This document shows, in pieces, positions 26,870 through 34,955 of a DNA stretch of 64,000 nt (its first letter is position 1; each line of letters starts with the position of its first letter). The notes below the pieces were generated by a model. The model saw only the letters and a list, made by a program, of their open reading frames with translations, had not been told where the DNA came from and made no database searches. Origin of the DNA: Gordonia terrae (GTDB lineage: Bacteria > Actinomycetota > Actinomycetes > Mycobacteriales > Mycobacteriaceae). Both the position numbers and the translations under genes were made by a program. Where the stretch lies: assembly GCF_001698225.1 (NCBI RefSeq), contig NZ_CP016594.1, positions 3,534,001 to 3,598,000 of the forward strand. The letters run 5' to 3'.

Positions 26870-27961
26870 ATGCGACTTCTCATCACTGGCGCCACGGGGT
26901 ACGTCGGGTCCCGATTGGTGTGCGCACTGCTCAAACAGGGACACGACGTGGTCGTCACGTCGCGGGACACGCGAAAGCTCGCCAAATTCGGCTGGTCGTC
27001 GCAGGTCAGCATGGTGACCATGGATGCCGATGACCCGGCTTCGGTGACGAAGGCGATGTCGGACGCGGGTCAGATCGACGCGATCTACTACCTCGTCCAT
27101 GCGATCGGCCAGGCCGACTTCGCCAACGGCGACCGGGATGCTGCGCGCAACGTCGCCGAGGCCGCCCGCGACAGCGGAGTCGATCGCATCATCTACCTCG
27201 GCGGTTTCGTGCCATCGGACGACAAGCTGTCCACCCACCTGCAGAGCCGCGCCGACGTGGCCGAGGGTCTCGCGATCGACGGCGGGCCAGAACTCGTGTG
27301 GCTACGCGCAGCAGTGGTCATCGGCGCCGGTTCGACGTCGTTCGAGATCATCCGGTACATGGCCGATCGGCTGCCGGTGATCCCCGAGCCCGACTGGATC
27401 ACCAACGAGATGGATCCCATCTCCATCCGCGACGCGGTTCACTACCTGGCTGCGGCGTGCGACTCGTCGGTCCTGCCCGCAGGGCACTACGACATCTCCG
27501 GCCCCGACAGCGCACGCTACATCTCGATCCTGCACGAATACGTGTCGGCGATCCGGATGCCGAGACTGCGGCTGCCGGTCTTCGGGATCTCGACCCGGCT
27601 CGCGGGGCGGGTCGGCGGCATGCTCGTGCCGGTGCCGGCGTCTCTCACCGAAGAACTCGTCACCTCGCTCGACCATCCGATGACGGCGTCCGAGCACCGC
27701 ATCCGCGATCTCGTCCCGCCACCGGAAGGCGGTCTGACGCCGATGCGCGAGGCCGTCCATGCCTCGGTGCGGTCGCCGTACCCCCGCTCGGTGTGCGATC
27801 TCGACGACCTGCATCATCTCGCCGACACCGATCCGGCCTGGGCCGGCGGTGACTGGCTCCGTGTGAAGCGGAGTGTCGTCGAGACGATCGGCACGTCCAT
27901 CGGGGTCGCGTCGAAGGTCGTCGGAGTTCTCCGTCCCACACGCACCGATGTAGCGTCGTGA
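26870..27961 (+). CDS. NAD(P)H-binding atypical short-chain dehydrogenase (NmrA/epimerase-like)
   Basis: 363 aa. The N-terminal Rossmann fold has GATGYVG at residues 7-13, and a DADDPASVTKAM segment typical of NmrA-like atypical SDRs. IYYLVHAIG and IIYLGGFVPSD follow. The C-terminal region probably binds the substrate. Reaction unknown. TACCGT at 26857-26862 lies 7 nt before ATG 26870, so a leaderless start is favoured over upstream codons. Confidence 0.8.
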   Translation: MRLLITGATGYVGSRLVCALLKQGHDVVVTSRDTRKLAKFGWSSQVSMVTMDADDPASVTKAMSDAGQIDAIYYLVHAIGQADFANGDRDAARNVAEAARDSGVDRIIYLGGFVPSDDKLSTHLQSRADVAEGLAIDGGPELVWLRAAVVIGAGSTSFEIIRYMADRLPVIPEPDWITNEMDPISIRDAVHYLAAACDSSVLPAGHYDISGPDSARYISILHEYVSAIRMPRLRLPVFGISTRLAGRVGGMLVPVPASLTEELVTSLDHPMTASEHRIRDLVPPPEGGLTPMREAVHASVRSPYPRSVCDLDDLHHLADTDPAWAGGDWLRVKRSVVETIGTSIGVASKVVGVLRPTRTDVAS

Positions 27962-28011
27962 CCGTAACCGTTGATCGACCGATTCTCTGACCGATCGAAC
28001 GAGGTGGTGAT

Positions 28012-28719
28012 GTGCTGGTGACCTCACTGGCGCGCGACCTGTACGACTCCGTCGCCGCGGACCGTGACCCCGACCCCGGCGCCCACTACATCCGACGACG
28101 CTGGCTGGTCGGCGTCTTCCTCGTCATCGGCGCAGTGGTTCTCGGCGTCTCCCTGCGGGTGGAGCCGGGAGATGCGGCCTTCTATCCGCTGACCATCGGT
28201 CTGGCTGCGGTGTGGATCGTCGGCGCATTCGTCTCCGGACCGCTGCGGCTCGGTGCCTTCAGCCCCACCCCGTCACGCCCACCCGACCGCATCGGCGCCA
28301 TCGGACTCGGCGTCGTCGTCGGCCTGGCGGTGGGCGGCGCGTTCGTGGTCGGCGGCCTGGTCGCACGGATGATCCCGGGCGTCAGCGACCTCGCCAACCA
28401 GGTGCTCGCCTTCGCCGACTTCGGCAGCCTCGCCGTGGTCACCGCGATCACCATGGTCAACGGCCTCGCCGAAGAGTTGTTCTTCCGCGGCTCGGTTTAT
28501 TCGGCGGCGCGCCCGCACAACCCGATCCTCGTGTCGACGGTGATCTATGTGCTGGTCACCATGGCCAGCGGCAATGTGATGCTCGGCTTCGCCGGCGCCG
28601 TCCTCGGCACCGTCTGCGCGATCCTCCGTCGCAGCACCGCCGGCGTCCTCGCACCCGCGATCACCCACGTGATCTGGGGCGCCGTCATGGTCCTGGCGCT
28701 ACCGCCCGTCTTCGCCTGA
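28012..28719 (+). CDS. CPBP family intramembrane metalloprotease
   Basis: 235 aa with about six hydrophobic helices. The CPBP/Abi motifs are present: EELFFRG (motif 1, near residue 153, with the catalytic Glu pair), a second helix VLVTMASGNVMLGF, and ITHVIWG (motif with His near 222). CAAX-prenyl protease/bacteriocin self-immunity type; the substrate in bacteria is usually unknown. GTG 28012 has GAGGTG upstream. A large inverted repeat follows the stop. Confidence 0.85.
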   Translation: MLVTSLARDLYDSVAADRDPDPGAHYIRRRWLVGVFLVIGAVVLGVSLRVEPGDAAFYPLTIGLAAVWIVGAFVSGPLRLGAFSPTPSRPPDRIGAIGLGVVVGLAVGGAFVVGGLVARMIPGVSDLANQVLAFADFGSLAVVTAITMVNGLAEELFFRGSVYSAARPHNPILVSTVIYVLVTMASGNVMLGFAGAVLGTVCAILRRSTAGVLAPAITHVIWGAVMVLALPPVFA

Positions 28720-28723
28720 CAGC

Positions 28724-28781
28724 CAGACCTCGACTCGACTGCCAGACTTCGATCGAAGTCTGGCAGTCGAGTTGAAGTCTG
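28724..28781. repeat. Large inverted repeat after the CPBP gene
   Basis: A perfect 19-bp palindrome with no loop (arms 28734-28752 and 28753-28771, centre TCGATCGA) extends with two mismatches to about 28 bp per arm. It starts 5 bp after the stop codon and could act as a terminator or a cruciform-forming site. No T-run follows. Confidence 0.8.
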
Positions 28782-28835
28782 CCGGTCCCGCTCCCTACTC
28801 TCCGGGGCATCGACACCCTTCGCCCCTGCGCTGAG

Positions 28836-28940
28836 AGGAGCGCAAGCACCCCTCTGATCCCTGAGGTGCGAGGAGCGCAAGCACCCCTCTGATCCCTGAG
28901 GTGCGAGGAGCGCAAGCACCCCTCTGATCCCTGAGGTGCG
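28836..28940. repeat. Three tandem copies of a 35-bp repeat
   Basis: Units at 28836-28870, 28871-28905 and 28906-28940 are identical and begin AGGAGCGCAAGCACC. They are followed by a diverged partial copy (AGGAGCGATAGCGACGAG). A related element (CCCTGAGGAGCGC...GGAGGGCGCGTCACGAAGG) lies at 22099-22140. No spacers, so not CRISPR. Together with the inverted repeat it fills the 352-bp gap 28720-29071, in which I see no gene. Confidence 0.85.
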
Positions 28941-29071
28941 AGGAGCGATAGCGACGAGCCTCGAAGGGCCGGCGACCCGACCACTCAGCCCCCCGGTCAG
29001 ACCCGGTTTGGGCGACAGGCATCGGAGCGACTAAATTCGTGTGCGCAGCGCCACGTATGTGGCTGCGGCGC

Positions 29072-29146
29072 GCGCGTATAGCTCAGCGGTAGAGCTCTGG
29101 TCTTACACACCAGCGGTCAGGGGTTCGAATCCCTTTGCGCGCACCA
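29072..29146 (+). tRNA. tRNA-Val (anticodon TAC)
   Basis: Complete cloverleaf: acceptor GCGCGTA (29072-29078) with TGCGCGC (29136-29142), D arm GCTCAGCGGTAGAGC, anticodon loop CTTACAC giving TAC, T arm GGGGTTCGAATCCC. Discriminator A and CCA are encoded at 29143-29146. Confidence 0.93.
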
Positions 29147-29199
29147 CCCCGATCCCACAGCCCCCAACACTTGCCGCGCGGCGTCGGGCTGTCACATCG

Positions 29200-29676
29200 C
29201 TAGCGAGTCAGCCACTCTCGCGTGTACACATCCTGCCAGCGCACCGAGATGTTTCGGCGGGCGACGGCACTGCTGTCGCCGCCGAGGGTCTCGACCAGAA
29301 CCTCGTCGACGATGTCGCGCACGTCGTCGGAGAGTGCGGGCAGGTCGTCGGCGTAGCGGGCGATGAGACCGACACGTACGCCGTCGACGGTCTCGCCGTC
29401 GCCGTCGACCGACACGAAGACGGTCAGACGGCCGAGTTCGCGTCGGGTCCGGATCGCGATCAATTGTTTGACGACGCGGTCGCTGGTGTTGATGCGCAGG
29501 CCGTCGGTCGCCAGCGTTCGCGCGGGACGCCGGATCCGCTGCAGGCTCCCCGAGATCGAGGAGATCAACCGGTCGACGTCGCTCGCGGGTTCGTCGGCGA
29601 TCTGCCGCGTGGCCTCGACCAGCCAGGCGTCGGCGACGTCGGTGGCGTCGGAGTCGCGCGCGTGGTTGTCAGGCAC
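29200..29676 (-). CDS. Asp23/Gls24-like protein, sigma-factor partner
   Basis: 158 aa, no TM helix. Its C-terminal half (DRVVKQLIAIRTRREL to VRWQDVYTREWL) has the alternating strand pattern of Asp23/Gls24 proteins, but similarity is weak and the N-terminus is helical and acidic. It begins at GTG 29676, overlapping the sigma-factor stop by 8 bp, so the two are translationally coupled. I infer a regulator or partner of the ECF sigma factor; no anti-sigma zinc motif or TM helix is visible. Confidence 0.65.
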   Translation of the reverse strand: MPDNHARDSDATDVADAWLVEATRQIADEPASDVDRLISSISGSLQRIRRPARTLATDGLRINTSDRVVKQLIAIRTRRELGRLTVFVSVDGDGETVDGVRVGLIARYADDLPALSDDVRDIVDEVLVETLGGDSSAVARRNISVRWQDVYTREWLTR

Positions 29677-30322
29677 CGACCTCGCCTCCCTCCGCGTCGT
29701 CGACGCTCGTCGTGGCCGTCGGTGTGGTTCTCGGTTTACCAGGGTTCCAGGGCTCCAAACGGGTCAACAGGAACTTCCGGCTGCGCTGGAGATGACCGCG
29801 CACCGACCCGGTTGTGATGCGTAACACCTGTCCGATTTCCTCGAGCGTAAGCCCCTCGACCTCCTTGAGCCACCACGCGGCGCGCGAATTGGCGGGGAGA
29901 TTGTCCAGTTCGGCGCGCAGGGCATCGATGAGCAGACTCCGCTCGGCCATGTCGGCCGGCAGCGGTCCGGCCGCTTCGAGCTCGGCGAACCGCTCGTCGT
30001 CGAACGGTACATCGCGTCGGCGACGGTGGTAGTCGACTGCCTTCCGGTGCGCGATGGTGAACATCCAGGTGCGGAAGCTGCTCCGGAACGCGAAGTCGGG
30101 CAACCCTTTCCATGCATCCAGCAAGGTCTCCTGGGTGAGGTCCTCGGCGGTCTGCCTGCCGTCGACCATCCGCGACATGTACCGCAGCAGACCGGGTGTC
30201 ACGCGTCGGACGAGCACGTCGAATGCCTCGGTGTCGCCGACCGACGCGGCGCCCGCGAGCTCGTCGTCGCCGAGCTCGGACAGGTCGAGCGATTGCCTGT
30301 GAGCCGAATCACTGGGTTTCAT
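29669..30322 (-). CDS. ECF-type RNA polymerase sigma factor
   Basis: 217 aa. Region 2 (about residues 35-105) contains AEDLTQETLLDAWKGL and RTWMFTIAHRKAVDYHRRR. Region 4 (about 130-190) contains LPANSRAAWWLKEVEGLTLEEIGQVL, then the recognition helix TTGSVRGHLQRSRKFL. It is divergent from a seven-gene Asp23/CsbD envelope-stress cluster, which is the likely regulon. TAAGGT at 30353-30358 is a candidate -10 for the sigma gene itself, and GGGGGAG lies upstream of the ATG. A Thr/Pro-rich C-terminal tail follows region 4. Confidence 0.9.
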   Translation of the reverse strand: MKPSDSAHRQSLDLSELGDDELAGAASVGDTEAFDVLVRRVTPGLLRYMSRMVDGRQTAEDLTQETLLDAWKGLPDFAFRSSFRTWMFTIAHRKAVDYHRRRRDVPFDDERFAELEAAGPLPADMAERSLLIDALRAELDNLPANSRAAWWLKEVEGLTLEEIGQVLRITTGSVRGHLQRSRKFLLTRLEPWNPGKPRTTPTATTSVDDAEGGEVGA

Positions 30323-30446
30323 CCGTGCAACTCCCCCCGTCCGTCCCGACAGACCTTACAGACGGATCGTGAACAGCCTTTGCGATAACGCATCATCCGA
30401 ACGCGGTCCGTCTACGAAGAAGACACGACGACCGAAGGAGTTCGAC

Positions 30447-30944
30447 ATGTCCGCAAGCGCCACCACCACCAAGGACGCCACACACGAGGACGCCGCTGTC
30501 GACGCGTCGCGTACCGACGCTGCTGCAGGGCGTGCACTCGCCCGCCGTGAGTCGACCGGCGACCGCGGACGCACCTCCATCGCCGACATCGTCGTCGCGA
30601 AGGTCGCCGGGATCGCAGCTCGGGAGATCGACGGGGTCCACGACCTGGGCGGCACCACCGAGCGCGTGGTCGGCCGGGTCCGCGACGTCCTGCCGGGCAC
30701 GACGGTGAGCACAACCCAGGGAATCGAGGTCGAGGTCGGTGAGCGTCAGGCCGCCGTCGACGTCTCGATCGTGGCCGAGTACGGCGTGGCGATCCATCAG
30801 CTCGCAGCAGCCATCCGACGCAACGTGATCAGCGCGATCGAGCAGATGACCGGCCTCGAGGTGACCGAGGTCAACGTGACCGTCCACGACATCGCGTTCG
30901 GCGACGACGAGCAGGAGTCGAACACCACCCCGCGGGTCCAGTGA
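30447..30944 (+). CDS. Asp23/Gls24 family envelope stress protein (first copy)
   Basis: 165 aa. After a disordered N-terminus (1-45), the Asp23 domain is RTSIADIVVAKVAGIAAREIDGV, then EVEVGERQAAVDVSIVAEYGV and VTEVNVTVHDIAF. In Firmicutes the family is membrane-tethered through AmaP and linked to cell-envelope stress. The start ATG 30447 has GAAGGAG upstream. First gene of an operon whose next five genes overlap one another by 1 to 8 bp; csbD follows after a 71-bp gap. Confidence 0.9.
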   Translation: MSASATTTKDATHEDAAVDASRTDAAAGRALARRESTGDRGRTSIADIVVAKVAGIAAREIDGVHDLGGTTERVVGRVRDVLPGTTVSTTQGIEVEVGERQAAVDVSIVAEYGVAIHQLAAAIRRNVISAIEQMTGLEVTEVNVTVHDIAFGDDEQESNTTPRVQ

Positions 30945-31282
30945 TGACGTCGGACCTCCCGGACGCGCGGACGGAGGAGGGCGGCGCACTGGCAGATCGC
31001 CTCGCTGCCGCCGTACTCGCGGTCCCGGGTGTGCACGACCTACACAGTGGACTGTTCGGCGAGATCGCCACTTATCTTCCCGGACATCGGGTCCCGGGTG
31101 TGTCCCTGGCCGAGGACAGCGGTGAGGTCCACATCGTCGTCGATGCGGCGCACGACCTCCAGAGCGTGGCCGCGAAGGTGCGCGACACCGCCGAGACGGT
31201 TGCTGCGAGACCGGTCTCGGTGACCGTGGCGGACATCAGCGTGAGCTCGAAGCCGAGTCCGAACGAAGGGGAAGCGGAATGA
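30944..31282 (+). CDS. Small Asp23-operon protein
   Basis: 112 aa. It resembles a minimal Asp23-like fold (LADRLAAAVLAVPGVHDL, then VSLAEDSGEVHIVVDA and VSVTVADISV), but no family is certain. ATG 30944 overlaps the previous stop (TGATG), and its own stop overlaps the next ATG (ATGA), so translation is coupled on both sides. Confidence 0.8.
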   Translation: MTSDLPDARTEEGGALADRLAAAVLAVPGVHDLHSGLFGEIATYLPGHRVPGVSLAEDSGEVHIVVDAAHDLQSVAAKVRDTAETVAARPVSVTVADISVSSKPSPNEGEAE

Positions 31283-31458
31283 ACAACGCAGTCGTGGGCC
31301 TGTTCGTGGGGCTCCTCCTGGCTCTGGCCGCCGTCGCCGGTGGGTTGGCGGGCTTCCTGCTGGCCGTCGTGCTCGGAGCCGCGGGACTGGTGCTGGGTCT
31401 CAACCGGGACGGCGCCATCGACCTGGGTGCGCTCCTGCGGAGCCGGGGTCGTGGCTGA
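31279..31458 (+). CDS. 59-residue membrane protein of the Asp23 operon
   Basis: Short gene starting MNNAVVGLFVGLLLALAAV with two closely spaced glycine-rich hydrophobic helices (about residues 4-20 and 22-41) and the tail LRSRGRG. It resembles the small DUF2273-type protein often found in such operons. ATG overlaps the upstream stop (ATGA) and its stop lies within the next gene, an 8-bp overlap. It probably helps anchor Asp23 proteins at the membrane (inference). Confidence 0.8.
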   Translation: MNNAVVGLFVGLLLALAAVAGGLAGFLLAVVLGAAGLVLGLNRDGAIDLGALLRSRGRG

Positions 31459-32005
31459 GCAGCACACCGGCGGGCCCGTGCCGGGCGGCGGCCCGTCCGG
31501 GGACGTCTCGCCACCCGGGACGCTCACCATCGCCGACCGCGTCCTGGAAAAGGTCGCGGCCCGTGCGGCTCTCGACATCCCGGGCGTCGTCCGCCATCGC
31601 GGCGGAGTCGGCTCGGTCCTGGGGCCGGTCGGCGAGCGGTCCACCCTGCCCACGGCGAGCATTCATGCCGGCGGCACCCGGATCACGCTCTCCCTCGCAC
31701 TCGAGTGGCCGTGCGCAGTAGCCGAGGTGTCGCGCCGCACCCGCGATCACGTCGCCGCCGAGGTCGAGCGCCTCACCGGGGTCGTCCCACTGCGCGTCGA
31801 CGTGACGGTGTCCAAGTTCGAGCCACGGCAGGCCATCCGACGCCGGCAACGGGGGTACGTCGACCTGCCGCCGGTCCGCGAGGACACGCAGCCCGATGTG
31901 CCGCAGGCGAACCCGCCGTCGGACGCACCGGACGCGGCAGATCCGCCGCACGACACCGCGGCCTTCACTCCGACCATCAGCACCGAGACGGGGGCACGAC
32001 GATGA
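31451..32005 (+). CDS. Asp23/Gls24 family envelope stress protein (second copy)
   Basis: 184 aa. Asp23 domain from about residue 24 to 130: LTIADRVLEKVAARAALDIPGV, ITLSLALEWPCAVAEVSRRTRDHVAAEVERLTGV, RVDVTVSKF. The C-terminal tail is Pro/Asp-rich and disordered. GTG 31451 lies inside the end of the upstream small gene and its stop overlaps the next ATG, consistent with tight coupling. Confidence 0.88.
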   Translation: MAEQHTGGPVPGGGPSGDVSPPGTLTIADRVLEKVAARAALDIPGVVRHRGGVGSVLGPVGERSTLPTASIHAGGTRITLSLALEWPCAVAEVSRRTRDHVAAEVERLTGVVPLRVDVTVSKFEPRQAIRRRQRGYVDLPPVREDTQPDVPQANPPSDAPDAADPPHDTAAFTPTISTETGARR

Positions 32006-32601
32006 CAACTCACGCCGAAGTCGCACCCGATCGCGCCACGCTCGACAGCGAGCGGACCGGCGAACCCGGGCACGTCTTTCCGCCCGCGGCCCTGCCCGGC
32101 GCCGCGATCGCCGGCGCCGCACTGGGGCTCGCGTTCATCGCACTGGGCGCGGTGGCCGTGCGAGACATCGCCGTCAACGCCAACTGGCTGGACGGTCGCG
32201 CGTGGTCGGTCACCGCCGCCGAGTGGATCGCCGACCTGCAGTGGCAGAACTGGATGTGGCCCGCCGCCGTCGGGGCCATCCTCCTGGGCCTGATCCTGGT
32301 GTGGATCGCGATCAAGCCACGACGCCGGACACATCTCGAACTCGCCGGCGGAGACGGGATGTGGACGCGTCCCGGTGATGTCGCGAGACGGTGCAGCGCC
32401 GCTGTCTCCGACCTTCCCGGCGTACTCGACGCCGACACGGTGGTGACCCGTCGCAAGATGACCTGCACGGTCGGCGTGCGGACACAGGTCGCCGACCGCG
32501 CACTCATCGAGACCACGGCCGACTCGGTGGCCGCTGATCTGCAATCGCCGCCGCGAGTCGTCGTACGCCTGCGTGAGCGCGGAACGAGGAGCGTCCGATG
32601 A
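32002..32601 (+). CDS. DUF6286 membrane protein of the Asp23 operon
   Basis: 199 aa. Two TM helices (about residues 32-54 and 88-106) flank a short outside loop (WLDGRAWSVTAAEWIADLQW). The cytoplasmic C-terminal domain (about 115-195) resembles the Asp23/AmaP-type fold. Characteristic neighbour of Asp23 genes in actinobacteria. The 4-bp overlaps on both sides indicate a single mRNA. Confidence 0.8.
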   Translation: MTTHAEVAPDRATLDSERTGEPGHVFPPAALPGAAIAGAALGLAFIALGAVAVRDIAVNANWLDGRAWSVTAAEWIADLQWQNWMWPAAVGAILLGLILVWIAIKPRRRTHLELAGGDGMWTRPGDVARRCSAAVSDLPGVLDADTVVTRRKMTCTVGVRTQVADRALIETTADSVAADLQSPPRVVVRLRERGTRSVR

Positions 32602-33146
32602 ACCGTCTTCCCGCAACCGCACACCGACTGTCGGTCGGGCTCGTCGCCCTGCTGCTCATCGTCGTCGGCGCCGGGGCCGTGGCCTGGCGGGTCGACGCCG
32701 AGCCGGTGGCCGGGTGGGTCGACCGTCTCGACGAGCGCGCCGCTCTCGATGCAACCCAGGCGTCCTGGTGGATCTGGGTGCTGGTCGGGGTCACCGTGAT
32801 CACCCTCGGCTGGGGTCTGCTGTTGCTGGCCACCAACATACGACCCCGAGCGGTCGACGACGCCCTGCTCGACGGCTCCGACCAGACCGGAACCCTCACC
32901 GTCGCACCGAAGCTGATCGCCAACGCGGCCGCAGAGGAACTCGCAGGCAACCCGTTGTTCCAGAAGGTGACAGCAAAGGCGATCGACGACCGGTCACGCA
33001 GCATCATCCGACTCGAGGTCTCGGCGAAGCCCAACCGGGGCTTCGACGAGGTCACCGCACCCGTCGCCGACGCCGTCGCCGCGATCCGGAGGGCTCTCGG
33101 CGAGTCCGGCGTGCACGTCCAGGCTTTCGTCCATCTCGATCGGTGA
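32598..33146 (+). CDS. amaP: AmaP-like Asp23 membrane anchor
   Basis: 182 aa with the same layout as Firmicute AmaP: two TM helices (about residues 11-31 and 57-76) and a cytoplasmic domain (about 95-180) that would bind Asp23 proteins. ATGA overlap with the upstream gene. The symbol is given by analogy. Confidence 0.75.
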   Translation: MNRLPATAHRLSVGLVALLLIVVGAGAVAWRVDAEPVAGWVDRLDERAALDATQASWWIWVLVGVTVITLGWGLLLLATNIRPRAVDDALLDGSDQTGTLTVAPKLIANAAAEELAGNPLFQKVTAKAIDDRSRSIIRLEVSAKPNRGFDEVTAPVADAVAAIRRALGESGVHVQAFVHLDR

Positions 33147-33217
33147 CCCTGGACCCGCGAACTCGACGGACGGCTCATCGGGGGCCGCCGTCTCAAATGA
33201 GAAGAAGGAGCATAGAA

Positions 33218-33415
33218 ATGGGATTCAGCGACAAGGTCGGCAACAAGGCCGAAGATCTCTCGGGCAAGGCCAAGGAGGCAGCGGGGGACGTCACCGGTGA
33301 CGAGCAGCTCAAGAGCGAGGGCAAGGGCGATCAGCTCTCCGCTGCTGTCAAGGACGGCGTGGAGAACGTGAAGGACGCCGCGTCGAACATCAAGGACAAG
33401 CTGACCGGCAAGTGA
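33218..33415 (+). CDS. CsbD family stress protein
   Basis: 65 aa, hydrophilic, rich in Lys/Asp/Glu, with repeated KAxDxxGKAKExxGDxTGD-type sequence (NKAEDLSGKAKEAAGDVTGD). The family is induced in general or cell-wall stress; its molecular role is unknown. AAGGAG at 33205-33210 supports ATG 33218. Last gene of the Asp23 cluster, followed by a strong hairpin. Confidence 0.92.
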   Translation: MGFSDKVGNKAEDLSGKAKEAAGDVTGDEQLKSEGKGDQLSAAVKDGVENVKDAASNIKDKLTGK

Positions 33416-33458
33416 GCAACACCGCCGGCCACCGAACCTCCTCGCCGGCGGTGTCAGG

Positions 33459-33493
33459 CGAATCCCGAAGGCGCTCGGCGCCTTCGGGATTCG
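33459..33493. terminator. Hairpin terminator between csbD and rtcB
   Basis: Perfect 16-bp stem (33459-33474 with 33478-33493) and 3-nt loop TCG. It is placed between convergent genes and can serve both strands. A weaker second stem (33421-33429 with 33444-33452) precedes it. Confidence 0.8.
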
Positions 33494-33520
33494 TCCTGTT
33501 CGTGGTCCGGCGCCGGCCGG

Positions 33521-34726
33521 TCACGTCCCCTTGACGTTGAGGATCTGCCGCAGGGTGTGCTCGATGTCCACGAGATCGGCGGCGTCGGCCATCACCTGAT
33601 CGATGTCCTTGTACGCATCGGGGATCTCGTCGACCCACTCGTCACCGTGCCGGTACTCGATCCCCGCCATCCGGGTGGCGAGATCGTCGGCGGTGAAACG
33701 CCGTCGCGCCTCACTCCGAGAGTACCGGCGGCCGGCACCGTGCGGCGCCGAGCACAACCCGGCCGGATTGCCCTTGCCCCGCACCACATACGATCGGGTT
33801 CCCATCGAACCCGGGATGACACCACGGACGCCCTCGTGGGCGTCGATCGCTCCCTTCCGGGTGAGCCACACGTCCTTGCCCGCGTGCGTTTCCCGCACGG
33901 TGTAGTTGTGGTGGCAGTTGATCCGGTCCACCTCCAGCGACTCAGACCGGTCGTCGAGTCCACCGGAGACGTTGTCGCCGAACCACTCCGCGAACACCGC
34001 GACGAAACGATCCATCATCTCGGCCCGATTCTCGAACGCGAACCGCTGGGCCCAGGACAGATCCCGCAGGTACGCCGTCAGTTCCGGGGCCCCCTGCGGC
34101 AGGTAGGCGAGGTCGGCGTTCGGCAGCTTGATCCACCACTGGCGGCACAACCGCTGAGCGATCTTGATGTGCTTCTGCGCGATCTTGTTGCCGACACCCC
34201 GGGAACCCGAATGCAGGAACAGCCACACCACGTCCCCCTCGTCGAGGCACGTTTCGATGAAGTGGTTGCCTCCGCCGAGCGAGCCCAGCTGTTCCCGCCA
34301 CTTCGGCGAATGCGACAGGTCCACACCGTCGTTCGTCGCCTGCTCGTCGAGCGAGTCGATCCGTGCCCGGGTGAACGCGAAACGGTCGATCCCACGGTTG
34401 TAGTTGCCGGGCGACAGTGGGATCGCGTCCTCGATCTTCGCCCGCAGTCGGCCGAGATCCATCCCGTCGATGTCCTCGGCGCGCAGTCGCGTCTGCACCG
34501 CGATCATTCCGCAGCCGATGTCGACGCCGACGGCGGCCGGGATCACCGCACCGGTCGTCGGGATGACCGTGCCCACCGCAGAACCCTTCCCGAAGTGTGC
34601 GTCGGGCATCAGGGCGATGTGCGGATGTACGAACGGCATCCGGGCGGTCTGGGCCGCCTGGGTCAGGGTGTTGTCGTCCACGTGCGATGCGTAATTGAGC
34701 ACCTTGGGCGACGCCATGGTCGGCAT
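33521..34726 (-). CDS. rtcB: RNA-splicing ligase RtcB
   Basis: GTP- and Mn-dependent ligase joining 3'-phosphate (or cyclic phosphate) and 5'-OH RNA ends, used in repair of tRNA or rRNA cleaved by toxins. 401 aa, the shorter bacterial form. Visible are the Mn-binding Cys in VGVDIGCGM, DAHFGKG, the GGNHF block, LHSGSRGVGN, and the guanylylated His in SAPHGAGRRYSR (about residue 328). ATG 34726 has AAAGGA 7 nt upstream. No archease or RtcA gene is adjacent; it faces the Asp23 operon and is divergent from the decayed ABC transporter. Confidence 0.93.
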   Translation of the reverse strand: MPTMASPKVLNYASHVDDNTLTQAAQTARMPFVHPHIALMPDAHFGKGSAVGTVIPTTGAVIPAAVGVDIGCGMIAVQTRLRAEDIDGMDLGRLRAKIEDAIPLSPGNYNRGIDRFAFTRARIDSLDEQATNDGVDLSHSPKWREQLGSLGGGNHFIETCLDEGDVVWLFLHSGSRGVGNKIAQKHIKIAQRLCRQWWIKLPNADLAYLPQGAPELTAYLRDLSWAQRFAFENRAEMMDRFVAVFAEWFGDNVSGGLDDRSESLEVDRINCHHNYTVRETHAGKDVWLTRKGAIDAHEGVRGVIPGSMGTRSYVVRGKGNPAGLCSAPHGAGRRYSRSEARRRFTADDLATRMAGIEYRHGDEWVDEIPDAYKDIDQVMADAADLVDIEHTLRQILNVKGT

Positions 34727-34955
34727 GGGGTTTCCTTTCGTGAGCGCCCGGGTCGCGGGCTCTCACATCAAAGCGTCGAATGCTCACGGCGGCAACCGGG
34801 TTTCCGCCTCCACGATGCCACTCGACATTCCCGGACGACACCCACAGACGTCGATGAAAGATCTCTCATGTGCTGCTCACGGAGACCTCATCGACGCCCA
34901 TGAGAGTGAGAACCGTTCCGCTCGGGACCACCGGCGGAACGGTCACGACACACGG

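Noticed and set aside
28836..28940. Possible CRISPR array
   Set aside because: The 35-bp units are directly adjacent with no spacers and no cas genes are present.
29072..29146. tRNA-Val as an integration site for a mobile island
   Set aside because: No integrase, no duplicated tRNA 3' end and no phage or conjugation genes are seen nearby.
30323..30446. ECF-type promoter motif upstream of the Asp23 operon
   Set aside because: Several GAAC-like and GCATC-like words occur, but no spacing convinced me, so no site is annotated.
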